Source of the DNA: Pseudocercospora fijiensis CIRAD86
Taxonomy: Eukaryota > Ascomycota > Dothideomycetes > Mycosphaerellales > Mycosphaerellaceae
DNA length: 44,324 nucleotides
Direction: 5' to 3'
NCBI RefSeq assembly: GCF_000340215.1
Contig: NW_006921533.1
Location: forward strand, 942,214 to 986,537
Positions 10,384 through 21,238 of this stretch are shown piece by piece. The notes under the pieces were generated by a model. The model made no database searches. It saw only the letters and a list, made by a program, of their open reading frames with translations, and was not told the DNA's origin. Position 1 is the stretch's first letter, and each line of letters starts with the position of its first letter. Position numbers and translations under genes: made by a program.

Positions 10384-10680
10384 TCAGATGCTCAGCTTTG
10401 TTAGCAGCCGCGTCAGGCGACCACCGCGGTATTCCATGGCACTCTCGACTAGCCTGATCGCTTGGGTCGGATTCATTGACACACATTTCAACATCCAGAG
10501 CATCCAGCCGAGTCGCTTCCGAGGTTCGCTTGGAGTCCCTGTCATCTCTCCTGGCGGGACAGTGATGATCGTGATTCCAAATGAGCAGATATACGGCAGG
10601 CAATCGCGATACTGCGCAGGTTCGAGCTCGATGTCTGAGATATCACCCCAGCCCACCACTATTGCCAGGAGTGCCTCTCA
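10384..10680 (-). CDS. Hypothetical short coding region (possible 3' exon or fragment)
   Basis: A 91-residue open frame starts at an ATG at 10659, and the same frame is coding-like a little further upstream to a TGA near 10680. It includes GWGDISDIE and VPPGEMTGTPSEPRKRLGW, which look like real protein sequence, but I cannot name the family. It lies just downstream of the frame ending at 10643 on the same strand and overlaps it in another frame. It could be the last exon of a longer gene, a broken remnant, or a separate small protein. No splice signal clearly connects the two. Confidence 0.3.
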
Positions 10681-11194
10681 AGCCTAGATTATGGAAGCAT
10701 AGCCATCGAGCGTTGAGTCCTCCTCCTACTCTCCTCCAGCTTAGCTCGTTCATAGCATGAAAGTGAACCATTTCTGCCATACCGACGACTTCCATATTGA
10801 GGCACACAACAGCATGGCCTTTCCTCTCGTCGACGTCACTTGAGACTTCATGGACGATGAAGCTCACATTAGGCATTTCTGGTGCACGGGTTCTCCATTG
10901 CTCCAGTTGTTGAGCCCAGCTCAGCTTCGCTGGCTGCGTGTCCATCGAACTCAACCATTCTGGCGAGATATGATTGTTCAATTCTTGCGAGGCGGGTAGG
11001 GCGAGGTCGAAGTCGTGTGTGTTGACAATATGAGTGCCAAGAAGAGGTTCGAAAGCAAAGCAGCGGCCATCGGCGGAAATTTCGCCGTCCTTGCCGCATG
11101 GACATGGATCACTTTCGACTCCGACCCCACCCCACCAAGCGCAGACTTGCAGCCCTTCACCTGCACCACATCGCCGACACTTGCAAGCCACCAA
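10643..11194 (-). CDS. Hypothetical protein, possibly SnoaL/NTF2-like
   Basis: This 183-residue frame lies just upstream of, and divergent from, the TFIIIC subunit gene. From about residue 55 it has the rhythm of a small SnoaL/NTF2-fold protein: a helix ending HISPEW, a linker with LSWAQQLEQWR, then alternating strands (PNVSFIVHEVSSDVDE, HAVVCLNMEVVG, MNELSWRR). The first 45 residues are Cys/Gly-rich and may not be coding. A competing frame starting at 11052 reads like a short signal peptide and then stops. True start and any upstream exon are uncertain. The ATG at 11194 is only 55 bases from the plus-strand ATG at 11250, so the two would share a very short promoter. Confidence 0.4.
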   Translation of the reverse strand: MVACKCRRCGAGEGLQVCAWWGGVGVESDPCPCGKDGEISADGRCFAFEPLLGTHIVNTHDFDLALPASQELNNHISPEWLSSMDTQPAKLSWAQQLEQWRTRAPEMPNVSFIVHEVSSDVDERKGHAVVCLNMEVVGMAEMVHFHAMNELSWRRVGGGLNARWLCFHNLGLRGTPGNSGGLG

Positions 11195-11249
11195 TCAACA
11201 CATGCCGTGCCGTGCAAAGCCACTCGCCATACCGAAATGACCGGCCGAC

Positions 11250-14200
11250 ATGGCCGACTTCGACGACCTGAGAGAGCATCTGCTCAACCGTGTCGCTCTT
11301 GCGGGCGACCGAGGTGAGCAATCCACTTTCTGATATTCTTGGCGACAGCGGCGACGGCACCTGGGTAACGACGTGGGTTCGAGTCGCTGTCGCGCAAGAT
11401 GAACTTCGGCGGCAAAATGTCTCGAATCACCGAAAACGCCATACTAACAATCGACAGGTCTGGACGCCGCGCAATTCCAGCACGCTGTGAGGAGCTTTTA
11501 CCATGAAAAAGCTGCAAGCCAAACCACGCCGCCTACGCAGGGTGAAGTCGACAACATCTTCTCGGACTCGCCACCGCAGAGTCGGACCAATGTCGACGAC
11601 GAGCTGATCCAAGCGGCCTTCAAATGGCTCGTCGAATGTCCAGACATCAGTGTCATGCGAGTTGGAGATTCTGCGAGCAAAGAAGACTCCACATCCGACG
11701 CAGATCAAGTAGCCCCTGCCGTCAGAACAGCACTTTCTGGACGGCGCCTTGTCACTACACTCGACCGGATCTGGCATGCAGTCGCGGGGCATGGCGTGGA
11801 TCATAGTCGACTGCCAAATCATGACTTCCAACTATTGCAGGCAATTGCTTCACACGGTCCCAGTGGCGTCCTCCAACCCGTAGTCACCAAGATCACGGGA
11901 CAAGACAAGCGTTCTGTACCACACCGCACGGATCGCTTGGCGCAGAATGGGTACATCGTGAAAGAGCCTGTTGTCGGCGCTGGAACGAGGACGAGTGTCC
12001 TCAGACTAGCCAGATACGCGAACCTCAAGAACCAATTTGACATGCCGGCCAACCAGCCTGGACTACGCGGCTCTACCCGCCCAGTCTTGTACACTGACAG
12101 GTGGTTTGACTCCATCATACAGTTGCTCAGAGAGAACCACAACATCATGAGCATGTCAGATATCTGGTTGGGGCTTGGCATTGCTGCACAGAAAAGCAAG
12201 CATCAGAAGCAGCAGCTTGCACGGTGCCTGCGGCGCGTAGCAGAAGTCGGCCTTGTGCGTCGAGTTAGTGCCCAACTTGTCGATCGAGACGGCAAAATCA
12301 TCACGACCAACTCTTCTGGACATCAACGGAGTGCTCAGGCTATTCAACTGCTACGTGATCCAGCCGATCTAGATCGTCTGATCTGGTTGAAGGACAGTGC
12401 GAAGCCTCGCGCAGCCTCTCGGGAAGAGGATATTGGCACTGATATTGACGAAGCTCTGCTTGCTGATGATGTGGACACTGATGACGAGGGTGAGAACGAT
12501 GTCGTTGTGCAGGTGCCTCCAGCTAATATAACTCGACCTGTGAATGAGGATGGCGATGGTGATAATGATGATGATGATGATGATGACATTGACGACCTCG
12601 ATCTGATCACAGACCGTGTGCCACCCATCTGGCGACCAGAGGTACCGCTGCCAAATTTGATACATGACATCGTTGACGGTAGCGGCGAGGCTGGCATCAC
12701 TTTATCGAAGCTTGCACAACGTACCACTGGCCTGGCATGGAGACGCCCGATGGACGAAGTCACGAACCATCTCACCGACGCTTGGCAAGACTCCCAACCT
12801 CCACATCTGCGGCATCTAGGCTTGGCGCGTTCTACTGTCAGCACGAAATCCGCACGTTATCGATACCGAACCGTCGAGAATCACCAAAAGGTGACTCAAA
12901 GCAGCAATGCAGATTCACAATTTGACCAGGACTCATGGGGATTTCCAAAGATTCCGCTTAAAGAGCTGGCAGGTCGTGACGGTCGCGCGACCTTAGCCGA
13001 AGGTCGCAAAGGTGCAGTAGTTGAACGCATGCGCACTGACGATGACCACATGGTTGTGCAAGAAGGTGTCGAGCAACAGGCTCCTATTCCCCACGGCACA
13101 TTGAAAGAGAAACGAAAGAAGGCCACTCCACGTCGGAACTCATCCAACAAGAGTGCCACTACTACCGGTGCTGAAGGGACAGCCAGTCTCGTCAAGCGGA
13201 CGGGCAGAGATCCGAAGAATAAACCTCCTATACCGCGAACTTCGCAGATGAAACTCGCGCCCAATAAAGAAAGGCCAGATTTGCCACTCACGTTGATAGA
13301 GCAGTCATCGACAGAGAAGGCAGAAGAAGCCATGACCGTAGATGGAGGAACGACTGCAGGCTCTGAAGTCCATGCACCGGCAAGACTTCCGCGAGGGCCT
13401 TATGGCATGCGGGAGCGGTTGAGCTCCACGGTTGAGCCGAACGCACTGCTTGAAAGCACGCCGGAGACAGATATCACGACAAACGAGAGTACACCACAAC
13501 CCTCGAGTGTGGTGAAGCGCAAGAATAGCAGAAGATCTCTACCAGGACAACCAGATGTGCCGATCGTTCGGATACATGAGATCAAAGAAGAAGAGTACGA
13601 GGCATTCGACAAATGGGCACAAGTGGTCGCAGAGCAGCGAGTTGTGCTCGAGGTGAGGTCTGCTCGCCGAGAGAAGGCGGCGGAACCTGGCAGTCAGGCT
13701 GATGTTGACATGATTGACACGGCGGATCTGCCTCAGGAGCGCGTAGCCGCCATGAAAGCACAAATTATCGCGCGAGATAAGCCTGGAGTCTACATGAATC
13801 CTCCTGGCGCCCGCAAGATGAAAGCAGAATCATTTGTTTCTCGTGGCAGACCTAGGAAATCGCTCATTGCAGTTATCAAAAGCAACCGACTGCATGAGCT
13901 CAATTGGTTCCAAGCGGATAACACGCCGCGTTTTGCACCCAAGGCAACCAAAAGGAAGACTGCTAGGGTCGGTAGTCTACTTGAGATTTCGAACGAACCT
14001 GGCAACTCCGATTCAGAAGCTGGCCGCCCACCGCACAAGCGCCAGCGTACGCAGACATTTGCGAAAATCAACGCTGAAAACCACCCTTACACAGGTACCA
14101 CCGAGATCGGTTCACCACAACGAGCTCCGCAATTTTCGTCACAAGTCATGTCTGAAATGTCCGCCCAAGCCTCTGGGCCATTCGCGTTTGCTCCGGAACA

Positions 14201-17200
14201 AAACATTCTTGCAACAGATATACAACCAGTCGCCGCTGCAGAATTTGCAGAGCCAAAGTTTTCTGAATTTGGATTTGGACAAGCCGGCCTTGATGGCGCC
14301 GCAGACGATATGAGTCCAAGCAATACCTACAGAGCTCAGGTTGCTCCTTCAACGCAAACGACTGACACTATGCAGGATGTTCCTGCTGCTAGAGAGCGTC
14401 TCAAACGACTTTTCAGCAAACCAGGTCGGAAGTCGCAGGCAACCTTGAATGAGATTGCACGACTTCAAAAGCAACTTGTGAAGGCTGAGACAGTCAAATC
14501 AACGCCTTCGCGGATGCAGACTGGGACCGTCCAAACGCTGCAGGATCGGGCTGCAGCTCCTGAATTCGCACAACGTAATCCTGCCGTTGTACACCGAGAT
14601 GCTCTTCCGGTCTCTCAGTCAGGCCAAGAATCAGTGGTTCTGACTTTCAATGCCGACGCCGCTGCCATAGAGCTTGCAAAGCTGCAAAGCACCCCAGGTC
14701 GAAAGTCAGCAAAAGCACTCCAAAGGATGGCCGTCTTGGAGCAGAAAGTCAAAGAGGCAAAAGAAGTTGAAGCAGGCGTTCAAGAAGCGGCTCTCACCAG
14801 CGAGCTTCAAAAGCTTCGTGACCACCCAGGTCGCAAAACTCCCGAGATGCTGGCGAGAATCGCAGCAATTGTTCAAGCTCTGCAGCACAGAAATACTGAT
14901 GGCTCAACTCCTGGTCGTGATCTCGCCGATCCGTCGATGAATGTGGGCGCAGTGACGAGCGTCTTATCAGCAGCAGCACCGATACAGCCACAACCATCGG
15001 AACAGCAAGGCAATACTACGGATCAAGGCATAGTGAATGGTATCAGCACACCAGAAGTCCCTTTTCAAGAGCATAACAGTGTGCCGCAAGCTCGTTCAAC
15101 GAAGCCTCAGGCGTTGAGTCCCTCCGTTCAACCACCAGCTTCTTTGGACCATTTTGGTACGAGAGGGGGTTATGATACGGCCTATATCAATGCTCGTCCT
15201 GAAGAGGACTTCCATCACGTCGGTCATGGTGGATGGGCAAAGGGCTTTCCTCTGCCCGGTATAACGCAAAAGACAGCAGTGCATGGTCCAGCTGCAATGA
15301 CTGCGCCTCTGGCCGACCCCAATATCTACACACCGCCCAGCCTGAGTGCCAATGACTCTGAAGAGGACCTTGAGAACGGTCTTGTTGTTAAGCTGCCTAT
15401 AGTGTTGACGCCAACTCAACAGTCTGAGAACGTGTCTCTTCAGCAGCCGGCGTCATCTTTTAACAAAATTGAAGTTGGGCAAGGTGCCACTGACCACCTT
15501 GAAGAGCCTACTGCTGCAACATCTCATCTCATGGATGTTGACCAGGGCTTGCAAACTGGAGATCCTGGCACGTTCGGGCTTGAACTTGTGAAGAATCCAG
15601 CAACACCCCTAGTAGCTGCAAACTCAAGACCTGGAGGCGCAGCAGCCGAAGAACGGCGACAGACGGTGTTGAACGCAATACGTCAATGCAACGGAGTTTT
15701 TCCGGGCGATCACGAGCTGTGGTACGTGTGCACCACAGCTTGGAGGAAGTCGCACAACGGACAGACCCCTGCCAGGATAACAACAGAAAAGACAATACAG
15801 CAACTCTTGAGTGACGGCAGACTGAAGAAATACAAGTTTTCCGTTGAGGCGAAGAAGGGCGCAAGAATGGTCAAGCACGTTCTGGCTGAGCCTCACGTCG
15901 AAGCCTCTTCCGAGTCGTTGCTGGAGATGCAAAAGCAGATGACTCTGGCTTTCCCGAAACTCCATCTCCCATTTGAGGTGGAGGTGTCGCCCGAGCTGCG
16001 TGCTGAGGTCACGAAAAAGCAGCTGGTCGAGAAGAACAATGGGTCAACCACCGCTCCGCATGTGGACAGTCCTGTGGCAGGCGATACGCAGCAACCGTCG
16101 GACGGCGGAGAATCTCTAGATGGTCCGATCACCGTGCAGCAAAGTGCCGCGGCGGCTGCGATCGACGACCAAAAAGCGCGACTTAAAGGTTTCGCCAATG
16201 CCGAAGCTCTGAGATTGCATACGCAGCAGTTGTATAGGCAAAGGCAGTTCACATTCCCGAGCAAACGCCGCAAAAGACGCAGATCAGCAATATCCTCCGA
16301 TGACGAGGACACTGAAGATGACGACGATGAATATTTGCTTTCTGTTCAATCGGGACAGCAAGAATTGCAAGATGAGATTCAGCTGGATGGATACAAGCAT
16401 GACCTGTCATCTGCTTTGTTACCAACCGATGGGCTGAAGCAACTCAAGCAAGCACGCGAGCAGGAGAGGGGAGCATTCAAACCGAAGTCAAGAGCTCAGC
16501 AGCCTGCTCGAAACCTGCGTCGTCCACTTGGCTCCCTGCGCACTGCAAGGGCTAACCCACGCAGAAAGTGGTGGGAGGACGGTACCCATTTTCGCGATCC
16601 ATCTGTTGCGCTGCTCATGAACCCAAATCAGCTCTTCCATGCAGGCACTGGCACGTTCTCCACCTTCCCAAAGCCATCAGATACGGCTCTATTTGGCCCT
16701 CGGTTACGAGAGCGTACGTTGGCTCGTGAAGATGCCGCCTGGGAACATCTGAGTTCTCAAGACTGGGCAGAGGTAGTCCAACGGGCGAATGGACTTCAGC
16801 CCGTCTCGAGCAATGTCTTCCAGAGCTCCATTTCTGATGTGGTCAAGCTCAAAGTCCCCGGTGATAGGCTCGCGGAAATAGTATCTGAGCCACCGCAACC
16901 TGTTGCAGGGACGGATGATTCAGAGGATGAAGTACGTACGCGCACAGAATCTCCCTTTGAAGCTCCGCCGCGAGAGGCGACACCGAAGCGCCGATACAAG
17001 TCCAGGAAGAAGAGAGCCAGAATTGACCAGGACGATCTGCCTGCATCGGACGAGGACTTTGTGCCTGGCGCTGCGTCGCCCAAAGAAGAAGTTGTCCTCG
17101 GAACGCCAGGGAGGGTGCGAATGCCCCGTGGCGGTAAGGATATGGTCACTCGTGACCGCCATAGCGGTCCAGCTTTCAAAGACGCTGACAGGCTTGTCAT

Positions 17201-18647
17201 CGCTATCGCTTTGGTGGCTGCAGTCTGTGGTGGCATCAATCAAGATCGCCTAAACTGGGCTTTGGTTGCACATGCGTTGAGCTTCCGCTACGAAGGCGAA
17301 TTTCTTAGACGACGTTGGTCGCACTATGTCAGATTTCGAAAGGCAGATGTGGACGCGCTTCGTGCGGCGATTCTGGAGCCATTCTTGGCAGCGTACGAAA
17401 AGAATGAGTTGCCAACTGTAAACTTTCAGGACCTAGGCAACACTGACTGGCCTGGTCTCTTCCGTTGGGTGCAAGAAACGATCCCTTTGGTCAAGCATGC
17501 TACCATCTCTGAGGTCCCATTACTGCCGCCAACAAGAAAGGCGCTTGAAGAAAATTACAATTTCCGCCAAAGCTCCAAGCTCGTCGATCAAGATACGGAT
17601 GTCTTCTTCAAACCCATTGCCGATATGAAACGAAGGGAACTTGCGGTTGCATATGTCCATGGAATCACTATACCCGGGGAGAAAAAGCAAGATGACGAGC
17701 GACGCGAGAGCATGCTCCTCGCCAAATCCTGGCTTCGTGCTGTCGCAATGACAAAGCAGGCAAATTACAACGCCGAAAAAGCAGCTCGAAAGATTGCAGC
17801 CCTCGGCGCCAAAGCTCTTGAAAGCGCCGCCGTCGACCTTCTCGATTCGCACGTCTTGTCGCAAGAGAAGAAAGGTCGGCAATTGCCCGGGCGAAATTAC
17901 GTGATCCATACCGATGTGATCGGACAATTCAGGAGATGGCCTAGCTCCCAATACGACGAGCATGGACATTTGAAAGCCGTTGCTCAGTCTTGGATCAAGA
18001 TCAACGAATACTTCAAGACGCACGACCACATGCAATTGCTACCTGTAGCATCAGACCCGGACTATCTCGTCCTTACCAACATGTGTGCTCAAGGCTTCCT
18101 CAGAGTCAAGCCAATCCTTCCCGAGCCAACGAACGACCTCAATGCTCAAGGCCCAAGACTTTCCGCATGGGGCTATGGCGGCTTTGGGTACGAGACGAAG
18201 AAGGTCGATCCAAATGTGCTGAAGTACGACCTTGTCTATACCAAGACGAGCGGCTACGAGTATGAACCGGGACTCAACCCGAACATTCCCGTGCCTCTCG
18301 CGTCTGCTTTAGTACCCGGCGAAATAGGACCTCGCATTCCCCTTTGGGTCGACATCCATGGCAATTTGATTGGCGACGCTTGGTCCATGGTGCTTCGGTC
18401 GCTTTTGCATTTGCTGGTCTATCGTCCTGGTGCAAAGGCATTCCACATGCAGGTCGCACATGAGCACAAGCTATGGGCGTGGGAGATCGAGATGGCTCTG
18501 GACTGGATGGAGAAAGCCGGAATCGCGAAGCGTTGCGGCAGCGGGAAAGAAGTCGATGGTGTGTGGAAGGGTGGCTGGAGAGCTTCGGGATGGTGGTACT
18601 GTGCTTTCCTGCCTGCCATGATCACGTGGGAAGATGCCACTGAATAG
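11250..18647 (+). CDS. TFC3: RNA polymerase III transcription factor TFIIIC, largest (B-block-binding) subunit
   Basis: Exons 11250-11313 and 11458-18647 encode 2,417 residues. The first exon supplies MADFDDLREHLLNRVALAGD, and the 144-bp intron (GTGAGC to CGACAG) splices in phase 1 into GLDAAQFQHAVRSFY. This protein family (yeast Tfc3/tau138, fission yeast Sfc3, human TFIIIC220) recognises the B box of tRNA genes and helps place TFIIIB. Visible features are a winged-helix region at about 146-205 (LLQAIASHGPSGVLQPVVTK), an acidic run near 390 (DDDDDDDIDD), long low-complexity basic/acidic linkers, three PGRK-containing repeats at about 1000-1165, a basic nuclear-type segment (SKRRKRRR), and a conserved C-terminal block from about 1928 (RLNWALVAHALSFRYEGEFL). 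The frame is intact. It is the only clear housekeeping gene in the window and shows the island is normal euchromatin. Confidence 0.88.
11342..11393 (+). promoter_or_regulatory. B-box-like element in inverted repeat, inside TFIIIC subunit intron
   Basis: GGTTCGAGTCG at 11376-11386 matches the B-box consensus GGTTCGANNCC at all but the last base. It overlaps the right arm of a perfect 9-bp inverted repeat, GCGACAGCG (11342-11350) and CGCTGTCGC (11385-11393). There is no A box or complete tRNA fold. It lies in the first intron of the gene whose product binds B boxes. Confidence 0.4.
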
Positions 18648-19165
18648 TTGTGGTGGATTGTGGATTGTTGTTGCATGAAAGAAAGCTCAAAATTGCATCG
18701 GGCGGCGCATATATGATTTGCATGATACCCCGAGCCTGGTAAGGCTGCTGTTGGCATTGAACTGTACTATAAAGTTCGATTTCGAATCTCGTTCTCGTCT
18801 GCCTTTCGATTTGTCTCATATCACGATCGGTCTAACCACCCATTCAGTCCTTCACGGCTTGTCAGTGCTAGCCGCCTGAGTCTAGGCAAAAGATCGGAGG
18901 CTGTCTCCGCACTACTTGTGTAGTCCCCATGGGGGGTGCTCTTGTCGCCATGCCTTGGCGCATAGGAAGTCTTGGCCACAGCGCTGGGCGAAGATGGGTC
19001 GATGCTTCGAGTCGTTTTGGCTGCCCCTACCAGGCTTTGCGAAGCAACCAAGCTTCTAGTGTGTATTAGTAGCAGTCACCTGCCAGAGAGCATATCGGAT
19101 GTAGAGCGCCGAGCGCGACCTTCCTATAATTCTCCACCAAGCAGTCAGTCAGTCAATCTTAAACA
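18648..19165. other. Intergenic region, promoter of the transporter gene
   Basis: The first 150 bases are probably the 3' UTR of the TFIIIC gene. A CCCCATGGGG palindrome lies at 18925-18934. CCACCAA occurs at 19134-19140 and again at 19205-19211, between the two candidate ATGs of the transporter. This fits the CCNCCAA motif reported for GaaR-type galacturonate regulators, but the motif is short and the match may be chance. No gene is seen. Confidence 0.4.
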
Positions 19166-21064
19166 ATGCCAACATCTCCCTCTCCAACCCCGTTTCCGTC
19201 CATACCACCAACCATGGCCGGCGGCTCCCTCCTCCTCACCACCGACGCAAAAAAAGACCCCACCGAAATCTTTAATCTCCGTCTCCTCTACCTGCTCATC
19301 GCCGTCGCTTGGGCCGGCATGTTCTACGGCTTCGACCAGGGAAACATCGGCGGAATCATGGAATTGCCTTCGTTTGAGACTTCGTTCGATTTCCGCGATG
19401 ACACGCAGGCGCAGCGGGATGATAAGAAAGGTACGATTGCGGCGATGCTTGCTGCGGGGGGTTCGCTGGGGGCTTTGTTGGCGGCGCCTACTTCGGATTT
19501 TTTGGGGAGGAAGTGGTCGGTTTTGACGTTTGGATTGGTGTTTATGGTGGGGGCGTCGTTGCAGATGGTGCCGGATTTTGAGGTTTTGTTGGCGGGGAGG
19601 TTTGTGGGAGGGTTGGGCGTTGGTGCGTGCTCGATGCTCACGCCGCAATTTTTGTCGGAGAATGCTCCGAAGTCTGTGAGGGGGTCGATGGTAATTTTTG
19701 TTTTTTTTTGGTCGAAATGTTGGGTCACTGAAGGCTAATTGAAGATTATTTATTAGGTCTGCACTTATAACCTCTGCATCATCGTGGCTTTGATGATCGC
19801 TTTCTGGGTTAATTATGGCGTTTCTCTCTGGTCTGGACCGAATATCCAGCACAATACTTCTCAGTGGCAAACTGCAATGGCCATCCAACTCATTCCAGGC
19901 GGACTTATGTGTTTGATGGTACCATGGCTGTTGGAGACGCCACGATATCTGATCCGCGTCGGTAAGAGCGAGAAAGGTCTTGCCAATTTATGCAAGCTCC
20001 GAGGCCTTCCAGCAGACCATCCATATGTCCAGCTCGAGTACTCCGAGACGAGAAACCAGATCGCCGCCGAACAGGAGATTCACGCGGGCAACTCGTACTG
20101 GCAGATCTTGAAGGACATCTTTACCATCCCGAGCAACTTTCAGAGATTCTTTCTTGCTATCATGCTGTTCTTGTTTCACAAGTTGACCGGCACCGACTCG
20201 TTGAACTACTTCGCTCCGCGCATCTTTCAGATTATCGGGGTGAGCGACGGTAACTCGTTGCTGACCACCGGCGTGTATGGAGTGGTAAGTGTGCAATCAC
20301 TGCAGGAAGACTAAGACATGCGCTAAGGCCAGAACCTTGCTCCCAGGTCAAGTTCGTTACCACGATGCTCTATGTGGGATATCTCGTCGAGCATGTCGGA
20401 CGTCGCCTGCCACTCATCGTGGGTGCAACAATTCAGGCGTCTTGCATGCTGTATCTCGCGTTGTATGTCCGATTTGGGCCAGATGCAGAGTCCGTCAGCG
20501 GGGGCACACCGGCAGGCGGCATAGTTGGAATCATTGCCATCTACCTCTATGCTTTTGGATGGTCTTTCGGTCATTCGGTAGCGTGCTATGTGGTTGCTGC
20601 AGAGATCTTTCCAGCTCGCATAGTGAGTGTCTCATCGGACAAGGCTGCAAAGAGACGTGCTGTGCTGACTTCACCTGCAGCGATCTTTCTGCATGTCTTT
20701 CTGCTTCTTCACGAATTGGATCGTGAACTACGGCATTACGAGAGCGACGCCAAACATGATCACGACCATGGGCTGGGGCATCTTCCTGATGTACGCCGTC
20801 TTGACGTATCTCGGCGTCGGCTTCGTCTGGCTATGTCTCCCCGAGACTAAAGGCCGCTCCATCGAGGCCATGGATGACCTGTTCAAGCACCCATTGTGGA
20901 TGATGTGGAAGTACGCGTACCCCAAGGAGGAGGACAAGGTCAGAAAGGACGTTCGAGAGGCATTTGCGGACCATAAGTCGGCAGATGCTGACCCTGATGG
21001 TAGCGATATGAAAGAGGGAGGTGTGGTGGTGACAGAGCGCGTGGAGAAGAAGGGAGACGCGTGA
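19166..21064 (+). CDS. MFS sugar-porter family transporter (quinate/sugar-acid permease-like)
   Basis: Four exons (19166-19690, 19757-20284, 20347-20622, 20681-21064) encode 570 residues, with all three introns (66, 62 and 58 bp) in phase 0. Sugar-porter signatures are visible in order: YGFDQGNIGG at the end of helix 1, SDFLGRK in the helix 2-3 loop, GRFVGGLGVG in helix 4, LLETPRYL after helix 6, FHKLTGTDSLNYFAP in helix 7, and LPETKGRSIE after helix 12. The tail is hydrophilic. The family moves hexoses, quinate or sugar acids across the plasma membrane, usually with protons. Resemblance is closest to quinate-permease (QutD-like) and galacturonate-type transporters; the substrate is inferred from neighbours. 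An alternative start is the Met at residue 17. Third-position GC varies sharply within exon 1 (C-rich first, then G-rich). Confidence 0.88.
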
Positions 21065-21096
21065 AAGATGGATGTCTGGTCTTGGCGTTGGAGATG

Positions 21097-21117
21097 TAAC
21101 CCTAACCCTAACCCTAA
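21097..21117. repeat. Interstitial telomere-type repeat
   Basis: TAACCC repeats give three full CCCTAA units plus flanks, the fungal telomere sequence, between the transporter stop (21064) and the next gene. Genes continue on both sides, so this is not a chromosome end. It lies in the 3' UTR or promoter region. Confidence 0.8.
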
Positions 21118-21238
21118 GCTCGAACTTTCACTCTGCATTCTCACCCAGCAGCTCGATATATCGCTACCATACCACAACCATGTAGGTCGATTGACTTCTC
21201 CGCTCTTGTCTCGCTCACTTCACGTGCACCACGGCACA

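Noticed and set aside
11342..11393. tRNA gene inside the TFIIIC intron
   Set aside because: It has a B-box-like core but no cloverleaf. The surrounding inverted repeat does not form an acceptor stem with a T arm.
21097..21117. Chromosome end
   Set aside because: Only three repeat units, with intact genes on both sides.
21068..21238. N-terminal extension of the PLP enzyme
   Set aside because: The open frame translates the telomere-type repeat and lacks family similarity. The ATG at 21239 gives the expected N-terminus.
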